A stretch of 36,800 bases of DNA from Pseudomonadota bacterium (lineage in GTDB: Bacteria > Pseudomonadota > Alphaproteobacteria > Rhizobiales > Rhizobiaceae), in the NCBI GenBank assembly GCA_023419535.1, contig JAEZXX010000086.1, positions 1-36,800 on the forward strand. The letters are read 5' to 3'. This document shows, piece after piece, positions 23,234 through 30,571 of the stretch. The position numbers and the translations under genes are program-made. Every line of letters begins with the position of its first letter. Within the stretch, counting starts at the first letter, position 1. The notes under the pieces were generated by a model that worked only from the letters and a program-made list of their open reading frames with translations, was not told the DNA's origin and searched no databases.

Positions 23234-24223
23234 TCAGGCGGTTCTGGGAAGGTCGGGCGAGGGGCGCGGATCGCGGCCGATGGCGACGATGACGGTCAGT
23301 TCCTCCGCTCGCTCCCCCGGCGGGGCGAGCGAGCGGACCCGCTCCACGCTCAGCCCCGCGGCCGCGAGGAAGCCTTCGATGGTGGACGGCGAGAAGCCGA
23401 GCCGCAGATGGGCGTGTTCGGCGCGCAGGAATTCGTTGTCGTGGGGCGCGAAGTCGACGACGGCCAGCCGCCCGCCCGCCCGGAGGGCGCGGGCCGCTTC
23501 GGCCACCGCCGCCTGCGGGTCGGCGAGATAGTGCAGCACCTGATGGAGCGTGACGATATCGAAGGCGTCCGGCTCGACGGGCAGGTGATAGGCGTCGCCG
23601 TGCCGAACGGAAGCCTGGGCGAGGCCGGCCGCATCCAGCTTCGACCGCGCGAAGGCGAGCATCTCGCGCGAGGCGTCCACGCCGACGGCCCGGCGCGCCA
23701 GCGGGGCGAGCATCTCGAGCATGCGCCCCGTGCCCGTGCCGATGTCGAGGATCGCCTCGACCGGCTCGCCGCCGAGCTCTGCGAGAAGGACCGCCTCGAC
23801 ATCGGCGTCGGCCGCATGGAGCGAGCGCAGACGGTCCCAGCGCGACGCGTTGGCCGAGAAATAGGCGGCGGCATGTTCGGCCCGCTGCGCGCGGACGGCC
23901 GCGAGCCGCTCGCCGTCGCGCGCCAGGACGGCATCGGTGCTGGAAAGCCGCGTCTGGAGGGCGCGCACGATCTCCTGTGTCGCCGCATCGTGCGACAGTC
24001 GGAAATAGGCCCAGGCCCCTTCCTGGTGACGCTCAAGGACGCCGCTTTCGACCAGAAGCCGCAGATGGCGCGAGACGCGGGGCTGCGATTGCCCAAGAAT
24101 GGACACGAGATCGCTGACCGTGAGTTCGTGATGCGAGAGCAGGAGCGCGATGCGCAGGCGTGTCGGCTCGCCGAGCGCCTTCAGACGCTCCACTCCCGCG
24201 GACAGGCCCAGCGTATCGGACAT
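23234..24223 (-). CDS. ArsR-family regulator fused to a SAM-dependent methyltransferase (SahR-like)
   Basis: The 329-residue protein has an ArsR winged helix (about 10-90; recognition region LGQSQPRVSRHLRLL, 43-57) and then a class I methyltransferase domain with motif I ILDIGTGTGRML (158-169), DASREMLAFAR and VTLHQVLHYLADP. No ArsR metal-binding cysteine motif is present, so it is not an obvious metal sensor. In alphaproteobacteria such fusions next to metF are candidates for SahR, a regulator of the methionine cycle that senses S-adenosylhomocysteine; a SAM/SAH-binding domain fits that. The SahR name is inference. ATG 24223 follows GGGAGAAGG; the upstream extension to 24295 crosses the operator and is rejected. 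Confidence 0.88.
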   Translation of the reverse strand: MSDTLGLSAGVERLKALGEPTRLRIALLLSHHELTVSDLVSILGQSQPRVSRHLRLLVESGVLERHQEGAWAYFRLSHDAATQEIVRALQTRLSSTDAVLARDGERLAAVRAQRAEHAAAYFSANASRWDRLRSLHAADADVEAVLLAELGGEPVEAILDIGTGTGRMLEMLAPLARRAVGVDASREMLAFARSKLDAAGLAQASVRHGDAYHLPVEPDAFDIVTLHQVLHYLADPQAAVAEAARALRAGGRLAVVDFAPHDNEFLRAEHAHLRLGFSPSTIEGFLAAAGLSVERVRSLAPPGERAEELTVIVAIGRDPRPSPDLPRTA

Positions 24224-24251
24224 CGAACGGCCTTCTCCCAATCCGCCCTCC

Positions 24252-24275
24252 ACATATAAGGATATCCTTATATGT
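24252..24275. promoter_or_regulatory. Perfect 24-bp palindromic operator
   Basis: ACATATAAGGAT (24252-24263) is followed directly by its exact reverse complement (24264-24275). It lies between the divergent ArsR-methyltransferase gene (start 24223) and the DUF2293 gene (start 24283 or 24313), 29 nt upstream of the regulator start. It is AT-rich inside about 70% GC DNA. Autoregulation by the ArsR-type protein, and control of metF, is the natural inference. Confidence 0.85.
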
Positions 24276-24312
24276 TTCCGCGATGGGCGTGGCAAGCGAC
24301 GAGGAGCGGCCT

Positions 24313-24639
24313 GTGACGACGGGACGGCAGAGGGCGATCGGGAAGGCGTTGACGACCCTCCTGCCGCGCGTGCCCTATCTGGACGCCGAGGCGATCCGGG
24401 CGGCGGCAGGGTCGCGGCATATGCGGGATCTGTCGACGGAGGCGGCGGTCTGGCTCGCCACGCTCGCCCATGTCCGCCACGAACACACCGATTACGATGC
24501 GCTTCGTGACGAGGGCTACGAGCGCGACGAGGCGCGCTTCTTCGTGCTCGATGCGGTCAACGAGACGCTGGACCGCTGGGGCTGCGCGAGACGTCTCGTC
24601 TCGACGGAGAACGAGATCGCCGACGGGGACGCCGGCTGA
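24313..24639 (+). CDS. DUF2293 domain protein
   Basis: The 108-residue protein shows the DUF2293 pattern: LTTLLPRVPYLDAEAIRAAA, then a central AVWLATLAHVRHEHTDYDAL and GYERDEARFFVLDAVNETLDRWG. The conserved RHxHTDYD phrase is the clearest mark. No function is established for the family. GTG 24313 has GAGGAG 6 nt upstream and is preferred; ATG 24283 adds 10 residues without a ribosome binding site and would put the palindrome only 7 nt from the start. It diverges from the methionine-cycle regulator and could share its operator. Confidence 0.82.
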   Translation: MTTGRQRAIGKALTTLLPRVPYLDAEAIRAAAGSRHMRDLSTEAAVWLATLAHVRHEHTDYDALRDEGYERDEARFFVLDAVNETLDRWGCARRLVSTENEIADGDAG

Positions 24640-24663
24640 CTCTTTGCGGAGAGCGATGGGCGC

Positions 24664-24783
24664 TCAGATGTCGCGGCGCGAGGAGCGAAGGGCCTGGACC
24701 TGGCGGGCGGCTTCGCGCTCGCGGGCCTCGATGAGACGCCCGAAGGCGTTGCGGCCGGCGGTCTTCAGCTTCTGCAGCAGCAT
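24664..24783 (-). CDS. 39-residue basic small protein
   Basis: ATG 24783 is preceded by GAGGAA at 7 nt, an excellent ribosome binding site. The product is amphipathic and charged: MLLQKLKTAGRNAFGRL, then EAREREAARQVQALRSSRR, ending DI. A single helix is likely. The frame stays open upstream to 24888 but without a good start. It does not match NepR or a typical DUF1127 protein, though it resembles DUF1127 in size and charge. It lies downstream of the response regulator on the same strand, with 132 nt between. Confidence 0.6.
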   Translation of the reverse strand: MLLQKLKTAGRNAFGRLIEAREREAARQVQALRSSRRDI

Positions 24784-24915
24784 GGACGTTTCCTCAGCAA
24801 GATCGGTGTCTGAGGAAGAGATAAGCGGTCCGGGGCCGTGGAGTGAGGGGGCGCACGGCATGGCAGCCATGCAAGGCCCCGCATCCAAGCGGCGCGCGGG
24901 GCGTTCTGGCGGCCC

Positions 24916-25311
24916 TCAGGCCGCGGCGGAGACGGCCTCCATCAGCGTCCGGGCGACCTGCGCGTCCGTATAGGGCTTCTGGAGCACGGGTCGCGACTGC
25001 CATTCCGGCATCACGCCGCCGCGCCCGTAGCCGGTCGCGAAGATGACGGGGACGCCGCGACCGCGCAGCGCGTCGGCGACCGGATAGACCTTCTCGCCGC
25101 CGAGATTGACGTCGAGGATCGCCACGTCGATCTCCGAGATGCCGTTCAGCATTTCCAGCGCGCGGTTCAGCCGCATGGCGAGGCCGACGACGTCGCAGCC
25201 CAGATCGGCGAGGATGTCCTCCAGCTGCATGGCGACGAGGCTCTCGTCCTCCACGACGAACACGCGGAGCGAGGCGAGCGCCTGGGCGCCGCCGCGTTCG
25301 ATGTCATCCAC
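24916..25311 (-). CDS. Single-domain response regulator
   Basis: The roughly 131-residue protein is a lone CheY-like receiver domain: acidic pocket in VFVVEDESLVA, phospho-acceptor Asp in VAILDVNLGGEKVYPVAD (about residue 67), Thr in VPVIFATGYG and conserved Lys in VLQKPYTDAQV. There is no output domain, so it probably relays or sequesters phosphate. GTG 25311 and TTG 25317 both overlap the end of the kinase gene (stop at 25306-25304), so the pair is translationally coupled and the kinase upstream is its likely partner. Receivers of this FATGYG type are common partners of HWE/HisKA_2 kinases. Confidence 0.9.
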   Translation of the reverse strand: MDDIERGGAQALASLRVFVVEDESLVAMQLEDILADLGCDVVGLAMRLNRALEMLNGISEIDVAILDVNLGGEKVYPVADALRGRGVPVIFATGYGRGGVMPEWQSRPVLQKPYTDAQVARTLMEAVSAAA

Positions 25312-26779
25312 CTGCAATGTCTTCGATCTCCGTCAACGGAACGTCGAGCCGACAGATGAGTCCCGAAGGCTCGAAGGCAAGATCGAGGGAACCGTCGAGC
25401 TCGCCGGTGATGATCCGGCGCAACATCTTCAGGCCGAAGCCCGGAACGACGGCGTCCGGCACCTTCGCCCCCGCCTCCCGCCAGGTCAGCGACAGACGTT
25501 CGTCGCCGCGCTCGCCGACCAGCGTCCAGGACACCTTCAGCTCGCCGCTTTCGAGCGAGAGCGCGCCGTACTTGGCCGCGTTCGAAGCCAGCTCGTGGAA
25601 GACCATGGCCAACGCGATCACGGCCTTCGGCCGAAGGCGCACCGGGGGGCCGGTCAGGGCGACCCGGGCCCGGTCGTAGATCGCGAGCTCCTGCAGCAGG
25701 ACGGGACGCAGCTCGGCCGATTCCCAGTGGCGGTCGCTGAGGACGTCGTGCGCGCGCGAGAGCGCCTGGACGCGCGCGTCGAAGGTCGCCTGTGCGACCG
25801 TGGAGTCGTAATCGCCCCGGAAACTCTGCCGGGCGATCGACTGGACCGAGGAGAGGGTGTTCTTCACGCGATGGTTCAACTCGTCGACGAGCAGACGCTG
25901 CCGGTCGGTCGCGCGCACGTTGTCGGTCTGGTCGGTCGCCTGGACGAAGACGCCGGAGACCTCGCCCCGCCCGTTGCGGATGGGCCGGTACGAGAAGTCG
26001 AGGAACGATTCGCTCGGCGCCTCCCCCTCGTCGTGCGCCATCATGACCCGGACGGATCGCCCGCCCGTCGGCATGCCTGTCATGTAGACGGCGTCGAGCA
26101 TCTCGAAGAAGCCCTGGCCTTCGAGCTCGGGAAGCGCGGCGCGCACCTTGAGCCCGACGAGGTCGCGCGTGCCGACGAAGCGGCGATACATGTCGTTGGC
26201 GAAGGTGAAGACGTGCTCGGGCCCCTGCAGGACGGCGACCATTCCAGGAGCCTCCTCGAAGAGCCGGCGGAAATCCGTCTCGCCGTCCCGGTCGGACCGG
26301 TCCACTGCCGCCTCCGCCTCCCGGGCTCGCTGGACCAGCTCGAACTCGCCGGGAAACATCCGGAAGGGGACGGCCGCCGCCTCGCGCAGGCGCACCATCT
26401 CGGTGATGTCCGCCGTGTTCTGGAGGATGAAGATCACCTCGCCGTCGGCATCGAACAACGGACTGTGAACGGCCGACCAGTAGCGGTCCTCGGTGCCCCC
26501 GCCCAGATGTTCGGGCCTGGGGATGGCGTAGTGGATGTAGGCGAGCGTGTCGGGCTTGCCGGTCGACAGCACGCGGTTCAGCGAGGCCAGCAGCCGCCGT
26601 CCCGCCTCCCCTTCGTTGGGGAAGGCCTCGAGGATGTTGCGCCCGACGAGTTCGTCCTCGCCCTTGGAAACGGCGGCCTCGTAGGCCGGGTTCGCCGCGG
26701 CGTACCGCAGTTCCCGGTCCAGGATCATGTGGGGGCTCGGCAGAGCTTGGAACAGCTGCCGGAAATTCAGTCGATCCAT
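25304..26779 (-). CDS. Soluble PAS-PAS HWE-type histidine kinase
   Basis: The 491-residue cytoplasmic protein has no membrane segment. A first PAS domain (about 5-130: LFQALPSPHMILDRELRY, ending in a PAC-like FILQNTADITEMVRL), a second PAS-like domain (about 168-290: LFEEAPGMVAVLQGPEHVF) and an HWE/HisKA_2 kinase core follow. The phospho-acceptor is H303 in LVDELNHRVKNTLSSVQ; the N-box is HELASNAAKYGAL (395-407) and a WREAG segment follows. Such kinases are abundant in Hyphomicrobiales and often sense light or redox. The LOV cysteine motif (NCRFLQ) is not present, so ligand is unknown. ATG 26779 is the start. Confidence 0.92.
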   Translation of the reverse strand: MDRLNFRQLFQALPSPHMILDRELRYAAANPAYEAAVSKGEDELVGRNILEAFPNEGEAGRRLLASLNRVLSTGKPDTLAYIHYAIPRPEHLGGGTEDRYWSAVHSPLFDADGEVIFILQNTADITEMVRLREAAAVPFRMFPGEFELVQRAREAEAAVDRSDRDGETDFRRLFEEAPGMVAVLQGPEHVFTFANDMYRRFVGTRDLVGLKVRAALPELEGQGFFEMLDAVYMTGMPTGGRSVRVMMAHDEGEAPSESFLDFSYRPIRNGRGEVSGVFVQATDQTDNVRATDRQRLLVDELNHRVKNTLSSVQSIARQSFRGDYDSTVAQATFDARVQALSRAHDVLSDRHWESAELRPVLLQELAIYDRARVALTGPPVRLRPKAVIALAMVFHELASNAAKYGALSLESGELKVSWTLVGERGDERLSLTWREAGAKVPDAVVPGFGLKMLRRIITGELDGSLDLAFEPSGLICRLDVPLTEIEDIAGG

Positions 26780-26937
26780 GCCTCTTCGTCGCTCGTCACG
26801 TCCGGGCGAAGGGCCCGGAAACGGGGGTCGCCGCCCCGCCGGGGCCGCGCATCCCGGCGTCTTCGCGCGGGATGCGTCTGACCCGATGTAGCTGCCGCAT
26901 CGTCCTCGAAAAGAGGCGCGGCGAGGTCGAATTCGTC

Positions 26938-26962
26938 GCGGGACACCCGGAGGGTGCCCCGC
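26938..26962 (-). terminator. GC hairpin after ettA
   Basis: GCGGGACACCC (26938-26948) and GGGTGCCCCGC (26952-26962) pair with one mismatch around a 3-nt loop, 9 nt after the ettA stop. No U-tract follows. The remainder of 26780-26971 holds nothing recognisable. Confidence 0.45.
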
Positions 26963-26971
26963 GGGCCGCGA

Positions 26972-28621
26972 TCAGCGCGTCAGGCGCTTGTAGGTCGGGC
27001 GCTTCGGGTTCACCGATTCCGGACCGAGCCGCCGGATCTTGTCCTGCTCGTAATCCTCGAAATTGCCCTCGAACCACTCCCAATGGCTGTCGCCCTCGTA
27101 GGCGAGGATGTGGGTGGCGAGCCGGTCGAGGAACATGCGATCGTGGCTGATCACCACGGCGCAGCCGGCGTATTCCTCCAGCGCGTCCTCGAGCGCGGCC
27201 AGCGTCTCTGTGTCGAGGTCGTTGGTCGGCTCGTCGAGCAGAATGACGTTGCCGCCGGTCTTCAGCATCTTGGCGAGGTGCACGCGGTTGCGCTGGCCGC
27301 CCGAGAGCGTGCCGACTTTCTGCTGCTGGTCCGGGCCCTTGAAGTTGAAGTTGCCGACATAGGCGCGGCTGTTCATGTCGTACTTGCCGAGCTTCATGAT
27401 GTCGACGCCGCCGGAGATTTCCTCCCAGACGTTCTTGTTGCCGTCCAGATGGTCGCGACTCTGGTCGACATAGCCGAGATCGACCGTCTCGCCGATCGTG
27501 ATCTTTCCCGAATCCGGCTGCTCCTTGCCGGTGATCATCTTGAAGAGCGTCGACTTGCCGGCGCCGTTAGGGCCGATGATGCCGACGATGCCGCCGGCCG
27601 GCAGCTTGAAGGAAAGGTTCTCGATCAGGACGCGGTCGCCGTAGCCCTTGGTCAGGTTCTCGACCTCGATCACCTTGTTGCCGAGGCGCTCGGAGGCCGG
27701 GATCACGATCTTGCCGTCGGCCGGACGCCGGTTCTCGGCGGCCTCCACCAGCTCGTGATAGGCCTGAATGCGGGCCTTGGACTTGGTCTGGCGGGCCTTG
27801 GCGCCCTGCTGGATCCACTCGCGCTCGCGGGTGATGGCGCGCATGCGGGCATCCTGCTCGCGGCCCTCCTGCGCCATGCGCTTGGTCTTCTTCTCCAGAT
27901 AGACCGAGTAGTTGCCCTCGTAGGGCACGCCGCGCCCGCGATCGAGCTCCAGGATCCAGCCCGTCACGTTGTCGAGGAAGTAGCGGTCGTGCGTGATCAT
28001 CAGGACCGAGCCCGTGTAGTCGCGCAGGTGCTTCTCCAGCCAGGCAATGGTCTCGGCGTCGAGATGGTTGGTGGGCTCGTCGAGGAGCAGGATGTCGGGC
28101 TTGGACAGGAGCAGCTTGCACAGCGCCACGCGGCGCTTCTCGCCGCCCGAGAGCGGCCCGACCGCCGCATCACCCGGCGGGCAGCGCAAGGCGTCCATCG
28201 CCATCTCGACCTGGTTCTCCAGGTCCCACAGGTTCTGCGAATCGATCTCGTCCTGCAGACGCGCGCCCTCGTCGGCCGTCTCGTCCGAGTAGTTCATCAT
28301 CAGTTCGTTGTAGCGGTCGAGGATCGCCTTCTTGTCGGCGACGCCCTCCATCACGTTCTCGAAGACGGTCTTGGTCTCGTCGAGCTTGGGCTCCTGCGCC
28401 AGGTAGCCGACGGTCGCCCCCTGCGCGGCCCAGGCCTCGCCGGTGAACTCCTTGTCGACGCCCGCCATGATCTTCAGGAGCGTCGATTTGCCCGCGCCGT
28501 TCGGGCCCAGGATGCCGATCTTGGCGTCCGGGTAGAAGGAGAGGTTGATGTTCTCCAGGACCTTCTTGTTGCCGTAGGCCTTGGTCAGGTCCGACATGTG
28601 GTAGATGAATTGGCGCGCCAT
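26972..28621 (-). CDS. ettA: EttA, ABC-F energy-dependent translational throttle
   Basis: The 549-residue ABC-F ATPase binds the ribosomal E site and gates early elongation by ADP/ATP ratio. Two nucleotide-binding domains carry Walker A GPNGAGKST (both), signatures LSGGEKRRVALCK and LSGGQRNRVHLAK, and Walker B LLLDEPTNHLD and LLDEPTNDLD. EttA hallmarks are the start RQFIYHMSDLTKAYGNKKVL, the arm region, the linker with WIQQGAKARQTKSKARI, and the end GPESVNPKRPTYKRLTR. There is no membrane domain. Length and ends match E. coli EttA closely. It is monocistronic as far as seen. Confidence 0.97.
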   Translation of the reverse strand: MARQFIYHMSDLTKAYGNKKVLENINLSFYPDAKIGILGPNGAGKSTLLKIMAGVDKEFTGEAWAAQGATVGYLAQEPKLDETKTVFENVMEGVADKKAILDRYNELMMNYSDETADEGARLQDEIDSQNLWDLENQVEMAMDALRCPPGDAAVGPLSGGEKRRVALCKLLLSKPDILLLDEPTNHLDAETIAWLEKHLRDYTGSVLMITHDRYFLDNVTGWILELDRGRGVPYEGNYSVYLEKKTKRMAQEGREQDARMRAITREREWIQQGAKARQTKSKARIQAYHELVEAAENRRPADGKIVIPASERLGNKVIEVENLTKGYGDRVLIENLSFKLPAGGIVGIIGPNGAGKSTLFKMITGKEQPDSGKITIGETVDLGYVDQSRDHLDGNKNVWEEISGGVDIMKLGKYDMNSRAYVGNFNFKGPDQQQKVGTLSGGQRNRVHLAKMLKTGGNVILLDEPTNDLDTETLAALEDALEEYAGCAVVISHDRMFLDRLATHILAYEGDSHWEWFEGNFEDYEQDKIRRLGPESVNPKRPTYKRLTR

Positions 28622-28740
28622 TACCGTCCCGGTCGTGTCGTTCGATGGAATGAAGATGAGTTGGCGCGCTTCTAACGCATGGAGACGTTGAAGGGAACGC
28701 GCGCCGCCGAGCTTCTAGGTGGGGATGGGACGGCTCCGCC

Positions 28741-29715
28741 TCAACCGGCGTCTCGGAATCCGGCCGCGTCCACCTCGCCGCGTCGGCATCCGGCGGGCAC
28801 GCTCGTCGCGCCGTGGATGAGCTCGGCCAGAGGCGCGCCGGGCGAACCGGAAAGCTCGATGCGCAGCTCGCGGATCAGGCGCCGCCCGTCGGCCTCGGCG
28901 CAGTCGACGAGCACACGGGCTCCGGCCCCGCGCCCGAAGGCCTCGTCGAAGGCGGCCCGGATCGTCGAGGCGTCCAACGTCTCGCCGACCGCGTCCTCGA
29001 AGAGGTCCCGCACGGCGCTGTCGTTCAGCTCATCGATCAGGCGGACCGAGGCGGCGAAATAGGCCTGCGCATCGCCCGGAAAGCAGGAGCCGTGCTTGAT
29101 CCACTGGTGCCGGTCCAGGCCGGAAGCGACGCCCGGCATCACGTCGGCGAGGTCCGCCGCGGTCGCTTCGGTCAATTCGGGCGCCGGCAGGCGGTCCCAG
29201 TCGCCCCGCTCGTCGAGCGCGACGAGCCGAGGCTCGACGTTGCAATAGTCCCGCCCGCGCGGCTGGGGCCAGAGCCCGTGCAGGGAGAAGCCGACATCGT
29301 CGCGCGCGCCGTCCCGGCACTCGGTGACGCGCGGGCGGGTCTCGCAGAAGGAGGGCTGCCAGCTGGCCGCGAGCAGGAAATCGTCCCTCGCCGCGCTCGG
29401 CGGCGCCGGAGCGGCCTCCGCCGCCTGCCTCGCCTCGTCCTCGATGCGGCCGCAGCCGTAGGCGACCCAGCGCCGTTCCGGCTCGGCGCCGGGCACGATG
29501 ATCAGATAGTGGCTGCCCGGCACGGCGTTGCGGCCGACGAGCTCGTAGCTCAGCCCGGCCTGCGTGGCGACGTTGCCCGGATTGTCGTCCGGATCTCGGA
29601 TCGAGGGCGTCGCGGGACAGGTCGCCTCGGCGACGAAGGCGCCGACCATCGGCACCTGCGCGCTGGCCGTGGCGGGAGGGACGATCAGGGCGGCGGCGAA
29701 GAGGACGGTTCTCAT
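28741..29715 (-). CDS. Exported RNase T2-family ribonuclease with N-terminal extension
   Basis: The 324-residue protein (ATG 29715; ATG 29727 adds four) has a signal peptide (to about residue 20, ATASAQ). An extra domain of about 85 residues follows, with CPATPSIRDPDDNPGNV, AGLSYELVGRN and RRWVAYGCG; it could be SH3-like. The RNase T2 catalytic domain starts near LLAASWQPSFCETRP, with CAS1 FSLHGLWPQ (H146 from ATG 29715) and CAS2 HQWIKHGSCF. Several cysteines suit periplasmic disulfides. T2 enzymes cut RNA through 2',3'-cyclic phosphates; a scavenging role is likely. E. coli RNase I is about 268 residues, so the N-domain is extra. Confidence 0.92.
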   Translation of the reverse strand: MRTVLFAAALIVPPATASAQVPMVGAFVAEATCPATPSIRDPDDNPGNVATQAGLSYELVGRNAVPGSHYLIIVPGAEPERRWVAYGCGRIEDEARQAAEAAPAPPSAARDDFLLAASWQPSFCETRPRVTECRDGARDDVGFSLHGLWPQPRGRDYCNVEPRLVALDERGDWDRLPAPELTEATAADLADVMPGVASGLDRHQWIKHGSCFPGDAQAYFAASVRLIDELNDSAVRDLFEDAVGETLDASTIRAAFDEAFGRGAGARVLVDCAEADGRRLIRELRIELSGSPGAPLAELIHGATSVPAGCRRGEVDAAGFRDAG

Positions 29716-29740
29716 GGCGGCGACCATAGACCGTTTTCCC

Positions 29741-30571
29741 TCAGCGCGCCGCTCCCGAGCGATGCGCCCAGCCGGTCATGCGCTTCTCCAGAAGCGCCAT
29801 CAGGGCGTACATGACGATGCCCTCGATCGCGAGCATCACGAGACCGGCGAAGACCAGCGGCACGTTGAACTGCGACTGGGCGCTCAGCATCATGAAGCCG
29901 AGGCCGGAATTGGCCGCGATCGTCTCCGAGACCACCGAGCCGACGAAGGCGAGCGTGATCGCGATCTTCAGGGAGCCGAAGAAGTACGGCATGGATCGGG
30001 GGATGCCGACCTTGGTCATGATCTCCCATTTCGAGGCCCCGAGCGCGCGGAGCACGTCTTCCATCTCCGGTTCGATCGTCGCCAGACCCGTCGCGACGTT
30101 CACTACGATCGGGAAGAAGGCGATCAGGAAGGCCGTCAGGATCGCCGGCACCGTGCCGATGCCGAACCAGATGACGAGGATCGGCACCACGGCCACCTTC
30201 GGGATCGAGTTGAACCCGATCATCAGGGGGTAGAGGCCGGCATAGATCGTGCGCGACCAGCCGACCAGCAGCCCGAGCCCGAGCCCGAAGGCGACCGCGA
30301 GCAGGAAGCCCGCGACGGTGGTGAACAGCGTCTGCAGCGAGTTCGTCCAGATGGCCGGCCAGTACTGGACGATCGCGCCGAAGATCACCGACGGCGCCGG
30401 CAGGATGTAGACCGGCAGCGCGAAGAGCCGGACCGAGCCCTCCCAGAGCACGAAGAGGCCGATCGTGTAGAGCCAGGGTGCCAGCCTGACCCAGTCGACG
30501 CCGGAGTTCGCCTTCCGGCGCGGCTTGGGCTTCGCCTCGACGGCGCGGATGTCGGCGGGAAGATCGCTCAT
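29741..30571 (-). CDS. ABC transporter permease (SsuC/TauC/ThiX-like)
   Basis: The 276-residue inner-membrane permease has a cytoplasmic basic start (AVEAKPKPRRKANSG), about six hydrophobic segments and the binding-protein-dependent EAA-like loop EDVLRALGASKWEIMTKVGIP that docks the ATPase. NSIPKVAVVPILVIWFGIG and VGSVVSETIAANSGLGFMM are typical of nitrate/sulfonate/taurine/pyrimidine-precursor permeases. ATG 30571 overlaps the ATPase stop (ATGA). With the ATPase and binding protein it forms a complete importer. Confidence 0.94.
   Translation of the reverse strand: MSDLPADIRAVEAKPKPRRKANSGVDWVRLAPWLYTIGLFVLWEGSVRLFALPVYILPAPSVIFGAIVQYWPAIWTNSLQTLFTTVAGFLLAVAFGLGLGLLVGWSRTIYAGLYPLMIGFNSIPKVAVVPILVIWFGIGTVPAILTAFLIAFFPIVVNVATGLATIEPEMEDVLRALGASKWEIMTKVGIPRSMPYFFGSLKIAITLAFVGSVVSETIAANSGLGFMMLSAQSQFNVPLVFAGLVMLAIEGIVMYALMALLEKRMTGWAHRSGAAR

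Noticed and set aside
22367..24259. 630-codon plus-strand frame
   Set aside because: Antisense to metF and the ArsR-methyltransferase gene; no domain recognisable.
22216..24300. SAM or SAH riboswitch for metF
   Set aside because: metF is preceded within 15 nt by another gene, and the leader of that gene is short and contains a protein-operator-like palindrome; no conserved riboswitch core seen.
24664..24783. NepR anti-sigma factor near the HWE kinase
   Set aside because: The 39-residue product is too short and lacks the NepR core helices; no PhyR or EcfG gene is adjacent.
26954..28675. 573-codon plus-strand frame
   Set aside because: Antisense to ettA, an exact family match.
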